Made by a program: the position numbers and the translations under genes. The notes beneath the pieces are model-generated. The model was given only the letters and a program-made list of their open reading frames with translations. It was not told the DNA's origin and made no database searches. A stretch of 5,474 nucleotides of DNA from Betaproteobacteria bacterium (lineage in GTDB: Bacteria; Pseudomonadota; Gammaproteobacteria; Burkholderiales; SG8-39). Position 1 is the stretch's first letter, and the number at the start of each line of letters is the position of its first letter. The DNA is taken from the NCBI GenBank assembly GCA_016867955.1, contig VGIE01000180.1:1-5474 (forward strand). The letters are read 5' to 3'. Positions 1-4,840 of the stretch are shown piece by piece.

Positions 1-971
1 GAGCCCCCCGCCCGCCGGCGGGTCGCCTTGCTGCGGCGCCTTCCCGCGGCCTTTTCGCCGGCCTTGCCGCCGGCCGCCAACCGTCCCGCCCGCATCGCCT
101 CACCCGCGAAGCGGATGAAGGACGACTGCAGATCGCCCTGGTACACCGACTTGCGGGTGATGATGCAGAACTTGCGCACGAACGCGAGTTCCTTCACGCG
201 CAGTTCGCGCAGCACACCGGCATCGAGTTCCTTCTGCACGGCCAGACGCGACAGGCAGCCGATGGCCCTGCTGGCGCGTACCGCCCGCTTCAGCGCCTCG
301 AGGTTCTGCGACACGAGGCCGATCGGGATGGCGCTCAGGTACTGCAACACTGCGGTGGTCACCAGCGCGCGGGTCATCGCGCCCGTCGGCTGGAGGAACC
401 ATACCGCCTCGCCCACATCATGGATGGAATGCACGCGCCCATCGGCCAAGGGGTGATCCGGCGCGGTGAACAGCACCAGGCTGTCGCCGCCCCATGGCTC
501 CGATTGCAGCGCTGGCCGGCTGCAGGCCGCCTCGATGAAGCCGACATCGAGCGACATGCCCTGTACCGAATCCATGACCGCCGCCGCGCTGTCCACCACC
601 AGTTCGATGCGCACCTCCGGATGCGCCGCGATGAAGCGGCCGCAGATGCCGGGCAGCAGGTAGGTGCCGATGGTGGTGCTGCCGCCCACCACCAGGCTGC
701 CGCGCAGCGTGCTGTCGGCCGAGGCCGATTCGAACTCGCGCAACTGCCTGAGCAGCGAGGTCGCGCGCGGCTGCAGGCGACGTCCTGCGTCGTTGAGGAT
801 CAGGCGCTTGCCGCGCCGGTCGAACAGCGCGACACCGAGCACGTCCTCCAGGTCGCGCAGCGAGGCGCTCAGCGCCGACTGGCTGGCCGACAGCTCCGCG
901 CAGGCGCGGGTGACGCTGCCGGTGCGGGCGATCGCCTCGAAGGCGACGATCTGGCGCAGCGTCAGGCGCAT
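1..971 (-). CDS. LysR-type transcriptional regulator, 3' end cut by window edge
   Basis: This encodes a DNA-binding transcription factor of the LysR family. 323 codons are visible with no stop. The N-terminal winged helix-turn-helix occupies about residues 3-62 (MRLTLRQIVAFEAIARTGSV, then SQSALSASLRDLE and LFDRRGKRLILNDAGR), followed by a linker helix to about residue 88. The effector-binding domain covers about 90-295. WFLQPTGAMTR (191-201) and NLEALKRAV...AIGCLSRLAV (223-245) resemble the CbbR/CysB-like subgroup. The ATG at 971-969 places the family's MxLTLRQ start exactly, although no strong Shine-Dalgarno precedes it. It lies 43 bp downstream of the MmgE/PrpD gene on the same strand, so it is probably co-transcribed and may regulate that gene; this is inference. 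From about residue 297 the protein carries an Ala/Gly/Lys/Arg-rich tail beyond the usual length of about 300 residues. The inducer is unknown. Confidence 0.93.
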   Translation of the reverse strand, partial: MRLTLRQIVAFEAIARTGSVTRACAELSASQSALSASLRDLEDVLGVALFDRRGKRLILNDAGRRLQPRATSLLRQLREFESASADSTLRGSLVVGGSTTIGTYLLPGICGRFIAAHPEVRIELVVDSAAAVMDSVQGMSLDVGFIEAACSRPALQSEPWGGDSLVLFTAPDHPLADGRVHSIHDVGEAVWFLQPTGAMTRALVTTAVLQYLSAIPIGLVSQNLEALKRAVRASRAIGCLSRLAVQKELDAGVLRELRVKELAFVRKFCIITRKSVYQGDLQSSFIRFAGEAMRAGRLAAGGKAGEKAAGRRRSKATRRRAGG

Positions 972-1014
972 GCCGTTCTCGCGTGCAGCCGGTCGCCCGC
1001 GGCGTGGGGCGGTT

Positions 1015-2466
1015 TCAGGAACGCAGCTCGGTGCCGAGGCTGCGGCACAGCTCGCCCAGGCCCGCCGCGTCCTCCAGCCGCTCCACCGCCGCGATGACGC
1101 GCTCGGCCCGCGCCCGGCGCTCGGACGATGCCGGTTCGGTGCCGCACACCATGCCGGTGAACTTCAGGCGCAGCGCTTCGTCGGAGAACCGCGTTTCCTC
1201 CGACCACGGGCCGCCCGCCGCCATGTTCACCGAGGCCGTATGCACCTTGCCGCGCGCATGCACTTCCACGCCGCCGGGGATGCGGCGGAACTGGCCACCC
1301 TCCATCCACTGCGCGAGGTTGGCGGCGCGCGGCTCAAGCTCCACCGTGACGCGGCTGCGGAAGGCCCGGTACTTCGGCGCGCGCAGCGCCTCCTCGGCGT
1401 ACCACAGCGGCCCGGGTGGCATGTCGAAGGCGCCCATGGCCAGCGCATGCGCATGGCTGAACTCGGCGCTGATCTGGTTGTCCGGCTGCTGCTGCGTGAA
1501 GCGCGCCGACTGGGCGAACGGGTTGGCCTTCACCACGATCCTGTCAATTTCATCAGAGTTGAGGCGCAGCTCCTGCTTCAGCTTGAAGAATGCTGTCAAC
1601 GGGTACTGCGTCCAGCGGCAGCTCGGCCACGGCTTGTAGGTGGTGTTGATGATGTGCCAGCGCTCGGCGAGACCCTCGCCGAGCGCATCGTTGTCCACCT
1701 TCGCCGCGCCGAAGAAGCGCCAGAACGCCGGGTCGCCGTCGAGGATGTCGGCGTAACCCGTGCTGCCCAGTTCCGCCAAGAGCACCGCGCTGAGCCCCGT
1801 CTGCGCGCACCAGCCGGCATCGCTGTACTCGTGCATGGGCAGGCTCACCGAGGCGCTCCACTTGGCGTGCGCCGGCAAGGGCGTGTTGGCGCCGGCGATG
1901 CCGAAGGCCTGCGTGGTGCGCTCGGTGCCCATGCGCGCGATGCTGGCCGCCGAACCGACGCCGGCCCAGGTCATGGTTGCCGAGGTACCCGACAGCTTGG
2001 CATAGCCGGTGACCTTGCCGCCCTCGACGTTGATCGACAGCCCGAGCGAGCTGCCGATGCGCGCGCCGACGTCGAAACCTACCGCGACGGCAGTGATGAG
2101 GTCGCGCCCGCTGCGCCCGAGTTGTTCGGCCAGCGCCAGCGCCGCGAACACCGTGGTCGAGCCGAAATGGCTGCCGGTGGGAAAGGTGTCATCGGCATCC
2201 AGCACGTTGGCGAGCCGCGCGTTGGCGTAGGCGGCATTCACCGGCGAGGTGCGCTCGCCGGTGCCGGCGATGGTCGAGATCGGTTTGCCGCCCAGCGCGC
2301 GCACGTGGCGCAGCGCAATGCCGCCGCTGTCGGTGTGCACGCCGCCGACGGCGCAACCGATGGTGTTGAGCAGCAGCCGCTTGCTTTCGCGTACCACGTC
2401 GGCGGGCAACTGCTCGTACTTGGTCTCGGCGGCGAACTGCGCCAGCCTCCTCGTCAACCCCTGCAT
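1015..2466 (-). CDS. MmgE/PrpD family protein (2-methylcitrate dehydratase-like)
   Basis: A 483-residue cytoplasmic protein of the MmgE/PrpD superfamily, whose characterised members include 2-methylcitrate dehydratase and cis-aconitate decarboxylase. The length is normal for the family. The N-terminal helical domain shows VVRESKRLLLNTIGCAVGG (24-42) and the family signature LDADDTF (89-95) in place of the common LDFDDTH, then GSHFGSTTVFAALALAE (98-114). The second domain carries the YKPWPSCRWTQYPL motif (277-290), equivalent to the usual YKPYPCCRxTH, and QISAEFSHAHALAMGAF (331-347). The ATG at 2466-2464 is preceded by GGAGG at a 5-bp spacing. Both signature motifs lack the common histidine (F95 and Q287), so the substrate probably differs from methylcitrate. 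No prpB, prpC or acnD is in the window, so a propionate-pathway role is not supported. In Burkholderiales many such paralogues sit beside LysR regulators, as here. The family is certain, the reaction unknown. Confidence 0.94.
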   Translation of the reverse strand: MQGLTRRLAQFAAETKYEQLPADVVRESKRLLLNTIGCAVGGVHTDSGGIALRHVRALGGKPISTIAGTGERTSPVNAAYANARLANVLDADDTFPTGSHFGSTTVFAALALAEQLGRSGRDLITAVAVGFDVGARIGSSLGLSINVEGGKVTGYAKLSGTSATMTWAGVGSAASIARMGTERTTQAFGIAGANTPLPAHAKWSASVSLPMHEYSDAGWCAQTGLSAVLLAELGSTGYADILDGDPAFWRFFGAAKVDNDALGEGLAERWHIINTTYKPWPSCRWTQYPLTAFFKLKQELRLNSDEIDRIVVKANPFAQSARFTQQQPDNQISAEFSHAHALAMGAFDMPPGPLWYAEEALRAPKYRAFRSRVTVELEPRAANLAQWMEGGQFRRIPGGVEVHARGKVHTASVNMAAGGPWSEETRFSDEALRLKFTGMVCGTEPASSERRARAERVIAAVERLEDAAGLGELCRSLGTELRS

Positions 2467-2471
2467 GGCTG

Positions 2472-2476
2472 CCTCC
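2472..2476 (-). promoter_or_regulatory. Ribosome binding site of the MmgE/PrpD gene
   Basis: GGAGG on the minus strand, 5 bases before the ATG at 2466. It fixes the start of the MmgE/PrpD protein and fits the family's N-terminus. Confidence 0.75.
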
Positions 2477-2482
2477 GTTGAA

Positions 2483-2503
2483 GAACTGGATTCAGTCCCG
2501 TTC
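2483..2503. promoter_or_regulatory. Small nested dyad in the leader of the MmgE/PrpD gene
   Basis: The 77-bp gap between the small conserved gene and MmgE/PrpD contains GAAC-N13-GTTC (2483-2486 and 2500-2503) enclosing ACTG-N4-CAGT (2485-2496). It sits just upstream of the ribosome binding site, where a repressor or the neighbouring LysR protein could bind. The arms are short, the spacing does not give a clean T-N11-A LysR box, and I see no convincing -35/-10 pair in this gap, so this is a weak candidate. Confidence 0.2.
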
Positions 2504-2543
2504 GCAAGTGCGGGCGCAGACGCTCTGCTGGCAAACAGCCATT

Positions 2544-2870
2544 TCAGCCGACGTCGCTGCCGCCGATCAGATCGAGCGCGCCCGACACGCGCCGGCTGCG
2601 GAAACCTTCACGCGCCCGCAGCTTGCGCTGCGCCTCCGGCGGCGGATCGGTGAATTGCAGCAGGCCCTTTTCGATCAGGGTGTGGATCAGGTCCTCGGTG
2701 ACGCGCACGAAATCCACGTCGAGCGCACCAAATGCGGCCGCTTCGTCGCCGCCACCAAGGAATGCCAGCACGTCCATGTGGCTGGCAGGAAGCAGTTCCC
2801 GTGCATCAGACGCAGATTTGGCCAACAGGGCGATGATGCGACCGTCGGCATTGCGGCGTACGTAAGGCAT
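2544..2870 (-). CDS. Conserved small protein, 'tryptophan synthase subunit beta-like'
   Basis: A 108-residue protein with no signal peptide or membrane segment. The opening MPYVRRNADGRIIAL (1-15), a central DVLAFLGG (33-40), and DVDFVRVTEDLIHTLIEKGLLQFTDPPPEAQRKL (51-84) match a small proteobacterial family annotated in databases as 'tryptophan synthase subunit beta like protein'. That name is misleading: it has neither the length nor the pyridoxal-phosphate lysine context of TrpB, and the function is unknown. The central part looks like an amphipathic helical bundle, and the basic stretch RKLRAREGFRSRR (82-94) is notable. I chose the ATG at 2870 because GGAAG lies 5 bases upstream and the family begins MPYV; the frame stays open to 2942, but that extension has no family resemblance. 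It lies between the broken secreted-protein gene and MmgE/PrpD, all on one strand, with 77 bp to the latter. Confidence 0.85.
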   Translation of the reverse strand: MPYVRRNADGRIIALLAKSASDARELLPASHMDVLAFLGGGDEAAAFGALDVDFVRVTEDLIHTLIEKGLLQFTDPPPEAQRKLRAREGFRSRRVSGALDLIGGSDVG

Positions 2871-2875
2871 GCGGG

Positions 2876-2880
2876 CTTCC
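2876..2880 (-). promoter_or_regulatory. Ribosome binding site deciding the start of the 108-residue small gene
   Basis: GGAAG on the minus strand, 5 bases before the ATG at 2870. It favours this start over in-frame codons further upstream, up to 2942. Confidence 0.6.
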
Positions 2881-2890
2881 GATCTGCCTC

Positions 2891-2917
2891 TTCGGGCGGT
2901 TTGACTGGTCGCCCGAA
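2891..2917. repeat. Perfect 8-bp inverted repeat overlapping a -10-like element
   Basis: TTCGGGCG (2891-2898) and CGCCCGAA (2910-2917) form a perfect dyad with an 11-base spacer. On the minus strand the distal arm overlaps TATATT (2921-2916), a 5/6 match to the sigma70 -10 box, so transcription of the small gene would start between the arms. That placement suits an operator. Alternatively it is a hairpin ending transcription of the upstream secreted-protein gene, whose stop lies 54 bp away, but no T-run follows. The -35 position is poor (about CGGTGC), which weakens the promoter call. Confidence 0.4.
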
Positions 2918-2946
2918 TATACCCTAGCGCGCCCTCTCGCACCGAT

Positions 2947-2962
2947 GCGCGGCGTACCGCGC
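2947..2962 (-). terminator. Short GC-rich hairpin just after the secreted-protein gene
   Basis: GCGCGG-CGTA-CCGCGC makes a perfect 6-bp GC stem with a 4-base loop, 8 bp beyond the stop codon of the minus-strand gene ending at 2971. The position fits a terminator or 3' stabiliser. No T-run follows on the minus strand, and GC-only stems are common by chance in such DNA. Confidence 0.25.
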
Positions 2963-2970
2963 CGCCGCGG

Positions 2971-3561
2971 TTACTGCGTCGGCTTCACGCCGTCCTTGCT
3001 CACCTGCAGGCGCAGGGCGGTGAAGCGGTTGCCCTCCTCGACGCGTGCGGCGATGAACACCGTCTCGCCGGGCTTGACGTCGGCGCGCGATCCCGGGACG
3101 GCCTGGGACATTGGCGTGCCGGGCGGCACCAGCACCCTGACCGTGCCGGACTGGTAGTTCAGCGTCAGTTCCTGCCCTGCGGCGGATGCCACCGCGCCCT
3201 CCACCACCGCGTTGGTCATGGTCGAGCCCGGCTGCAGGTCGAAGGGCGACAGGCCCTGGCGCGCGGCAGGCGGGATCGGCCGCACGTCGATGGCAAAGAC
3301 CGTGCCGTCGGCGCGCTTGAGCGTCGTCACGCCGAGCACCATGCCCGGCCTGATGTCGGCCAGGGTGAAGGCGCGGGTGGCATTCACCGGCACGGTGTCC
3401 GGCAACGCGATGTTCACATCGCCGCCGTCGCGCGACCTGACCTATACCACCTTGCCGTCGAATGCCGTGACCACGCCGCGCACGTTCACATTCTGCTGGG
3501 CGAGCAGCGGGCCCGCCGCCCCCAGCGCCAGCAGGCCCGACAACAGCACCATTCGCTTCAT
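2971..3561 (-). pseudogene. Secreted/periplasmic protein of unknown function, broken by an in-frame TAG
   Basis: Reading from the ATG at 3561 (GGAGG 5 bases upstream), the product starts MKRMVLLSGLLALGAAGPLL followed by AQQ, a clear Sec signal peptide with probable cleavage after about residue 22. It continues NVNVRGVVTAFDGKVV (24-39), then TAG at 3444-3442, then VRSRDGGDVNIALPD in the same frame and on to the end (196 codons including the TAG). Both sides belong to one Burkholderiales family, recognisable by 'RG-x-ITA-DG', 'ALPD', 'PGSTMTNAVVEG', 'LTLNYQSG', 'VPPGTP' and the closing 'LQVSKDGVKPTQ'. Homologues are often misnamed 'metal ABC transporter permease'; the protein has no transmembrane segments after the signal and looks like small beta-rich repeats. 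No frame shift is needed to join the halves, so this is a point nonsense change or a sequencing error. Restart at GTG 3417 could yield 148 residues without export signal. Confidence 0.72.
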
Positions 3562-3566
3562 GCTCG

Positions 3567-3571
3567 CCTCC
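3567..3571 (-). promoter_or_regulatory. Ribosome binding site of the interrupted secreted-protein gene
   Basis: GGAGG inside a longer purine run, 5 bases before the ATG at 3561. It fixes the start at the signal peptide and excludes the longer in-frame extension to 3855. An intact ribosome site suggests that translation still begins here despite the internal stop. Confidence 0.75.
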
Positions 3572-3732
3572 CCCTGTGTGAACCCTGCGTGAACAACGAT
3601 GGAAAGCAACCCCGGACGAAGCGGGTCTTTCGGCATTCGCTCAATGGTATACGGTGCATGCCCGTGCCATATTCCCCGATGCGACGGGTCACTTTTCGCA
3701 GCCGCCACCACGCTTCCACCATGGGTGCATTC

Positions 3733-3760
3733 CGCATTGCGCATCCGCCAATGCAATGCG
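3733..3760. promoter_or_regulatory. Perfect 8-bp dyad immediately upstream of the -35 box
   Basis: CGCATTGC (3733-3740) and GCAATGCG (3753-3760) are exact reverse complements with a 12-base spacer. The repeat ends one base before the predicted -35 box of the cyclic-nucleotide-binding protein gene, centred near -49 from its predicted transcription start. That fits an activator or repressor site for a dimeric regulator. The sequence does not match the CRP/FNR consensus (TGTGA or TTGAT half-sites), so the binding protein is unknown. Confidence 0.4.
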
Positions 3761-3761
3761 A

Positions 3762-3789
3762 TGGACAGGGAGGATGGCCGCGCTAGAAT
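3762..3789 (+). promoter_or_regulatory. Sigma70-like promoter of the cyclic-nucleotide-binding protein gene
   Basis: TGGACA (3762-3767, 5/6 to TTGACA), a 16-bp spacer, and TAGAAT (3784-3789, 5/6 to TATAAT). The transcription start would fall near 3796, only about four bases before the ATG at 3800. The -10 box contains the upstream in-frame ATG at 3788, which therefore cannot be the start if this promoter is real. Confidence 0.6.
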
Positions 3790-3799
3790 GGGCCCTGCC

Positions 3800-4696
3800 A
3801 TGGACGAGCTCGACTTTTCAGCAAAAAAGCCCGCGGCCCCGCCGCCGCGCAGCACGGTGCAGCCGACGGTGCGCAGCCCGCTCTACGACCCGAAGCTGGC
3901 GCTGGCCTTCTTCAAGTCCGCCGGCACGCTGGAGCAGAAGCCCGGCGGCAAGCCGGTATTCTCGGAAAACGACACGTACGGCGGCTTCTTCGGCAAGCCG
4001 GCGAAGATGTACCTGCTGCTGGAGGGCGACGTCGGCCTGGTGGTCGGCGGGAAGTTCCTCGGCGGGGTCAAGCCCGGCCAGGTGTTCGGCGAGTTGTCCG
4101 TGATCGCCGGCCTGCCGCGCAGCGCCACGGCGCTGGCCAAGACCGACTGCCGCATGATCGCGATGGACGAGAAGCAGTTCCACACCGCGCTGCAGAAGAC
4201 GCCGGAGTTCGCACTCATGCTGATGAGCATCATGGTGGACCGGCTGCGCCAGAACATGGCCAAGCTGGGCGCCCATGCCGCCGGCGAGGCGGTCGAGCGC
4301 GAGGCCGTGCTGGACCGGAAGATGCTGGCCGACCTGCCCAAGGCGCTGGGCGACACGCGGCCCGCGCCCTTCGCCGCGGGCAAGGTCATCATGAGTGCGG
4401 GCGCCGTCGGCGCCTTCATGTACGTGGTCACCCGCGGCCGCGTCGCCATCAGCATCGGCGACAAGGTGGTGGAGCGGATCAGCGCCGGCGGCATCTTCGG
4501 CGAGATGGCGCTAGTGGACCACGGCGCGCGCGCAGCCTCGGCCACGGCGGAGGCCGACAGCGAACTCCTGGCGATCGGCCGCAATGATCTCATCGAACTC
4601 ATCAGGAGCCGGCCAGAGTTCGGCGCCTCGCTGCTGAAGTCCATCGCCGAACGCATGCAGTACGTTGCGCAGCAGGTGGCGAAGCTGCCCGCCTGA
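3800..4696 (+). CDS. Protein with two tandem cyclic-nucleotide-binding domains, no HTH
   Basis: A 298-residue cytoplasmic protein. After a Pro/Ala-rich N-terminus (1-27), domain one (about 29-150) contains MYLLLEGDVGLVVGGK (70-85) and the phosphate-binding cassette FGELSVIAGLPRSATA (96-111), keeping the ligand-contacting Glu98 and Arg107. Domain two (about 172-290) contains MYVVTRGRVAISIGD (207-221) and FGEMALVDHGARAASA (233-248), keeping Glu235 and Arg244 but with A243 where Pro is usual. Both cassettes thus look able to bind cAMP or cGMP. No helix-turn-helix, kinase, cyclase or esterase domain follows; the protein ends after helix ERMQYVAQQVAKLPA. It is therefore not a CRP-type regulator, and more likely senses nucleotide and acts through a partner. 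The ATG at 3800 is preferred: homologues start MDxLDF, and the promoter lies directly upstream. No Shine-Dalgarno is present, consistent with a near-leaderless mRNA. Confidence 0.9.
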   Translation: MDELDFSAKKPAAPPPRSTVQPTVRSPLYDPKLALAFFKSAGTLEQKPGGKPVFSENDTYGGFFGKPAKMYLLLEGDVGLVVGGKFLGGVKPGQVFGELSVIAGLPRSATALAKTDCRMIAMDEKQFHTALQKTPEFALMLMSIMVDRLRQNMAKLGAHAAGEAVEREAVLDRKMLADLPKALGDTRPAPFAAGKVIMSAGAVGAFMYVVTRGRVAISIGDKVVERISAGGIFGEMALVDHGARAASATAEADSELLAIGRNDLIELIRSRPEFGASLLKSIAERMQYVAQQVAKLPA

Positions 4697-4743
4697 AAGC
4701 AGGTGGCGAAGCTGCCCGCCTGAAAGCAGGTGGCGAAGCTGCC
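4671..4743 (+). repeat. 27-bp tandem repeat, 2.7 copies, carrying the stop codon
   Basis: Copies at 4671-4697 and 4698-4724 are identical over 27 bases, and a partial copy (4725-4743, 19 bases) follows. The first copy encodes the C-terminus QVAKLPA and TGA of the cyclic-nucleotide-binding protein. Because 27 is a multiple of three, the second copy repeats QVAKLPA-TGA in the same frame, outside the gene. Each full copy can fold as CAGGTGG / CCGCCTG (7 pairs with one G-U, 9-base loop; 4673-4695 and 4700-4722), so the mRNA end may hold two consecutive hairpins. No T-run follows, so termination is unproven. The simplest origin is slippage or unequal duplication of the gene end. Confidence 0.92.
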
Positions 4744-4789
4744 GAGCCGGGAGTCCGGGAACCGTGCTTCCTCAACGCCCCATGATGCT

Positions 4790-4808
4790 GACAATTTTTC
4801 AGATTGTC
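4790..4808. promoter_or_regulatory. Perfect 6-bp dyad upstream of the transporter promoter
   Basis: GACAAT (4790-4795) and ATTGTC (4803-4808) with a 7-base T-rich spacer. It is AT-rich in GC-rich surroundings and lies three bases upstream of the predicted -35 box of the transporter gene, as expected of an operator. A second short inverted repeat, CTGA...TCAG (4788-4791 and 4799-4802), is nested inside. A hairpin role is less likely because the stem is weak and has no T-run after it. Confidence 0.4.
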
Positions 4809-4811
4809 GCC

Positions 4812-4839
4812 TTGTCCCTCATGCCTTTCGGGGTGTAAT
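4812..4839 (+). promoter_or_regulatory. Possible sigma70 promoter of the transporter gene
   Basis: TTGTCC (4812-4817, 4/6), a 16-bp spacer, and TGTAAT (4834-4839, 5/6). The -10 box overlaps a small dyad, GGTGT-N7-ACACC (4832-4836 and 4844-4848). If this promoter is used, transcription would start near 4846, which conflicts with translation starting at CTG 4841. Either the promoter or that start codon is wrong, or a more distant promoter supplies the message. Confidence 0.3.
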
Positions 4840-4840
4840 C

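Noticed and set aside
664..2481. 605-residue open frame on the plus strand opposite MmgE/PrpD and LysR
   Set aside because: It is antisense to two confidently recognised genes, has the Arg/Ala/His-rich composition typical of GC-rich shadow frames, and resembles no family.
2871..2942. 24-residue N-terminal extension of the small conserved protein
   Set aside because: The family begins MPYV, a ribosome site precedes ATG 2870, and the extension overlaps the inverted repeat and -10-like box.
3578..3594. GTGAAC direct repeat with 11-bp periodicity upstream of the secreted-protein gene
   Set aside because: Only six bases each, next to the ribosome site; too short to support as an operator without comparison.
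3599..3799. Longer N-terminus for the cyclic-nucleotide-binding protein
   Set aside because: The extension would run through the predicted promoter and dyad, lacks family resemblance, and the MDELDF start matches homologues.
3883..4794. 303-residue minus-strand frame opposite the cyclic-nucleotide-binding gene
   Set aside because: Low-complexity Ser/Ala/Arg composition; the repeated FATCFQAGS simply mirrors the 27-bp tandem repeat; the plus strand encodes clear domains.
4730..4840. GTG 4730 as the transporter start
   Set aside because: It would add 37 hydrophilic residues across the dyad and promoter-like elements, which is atypical for this transporter type; kept only as an alternative.
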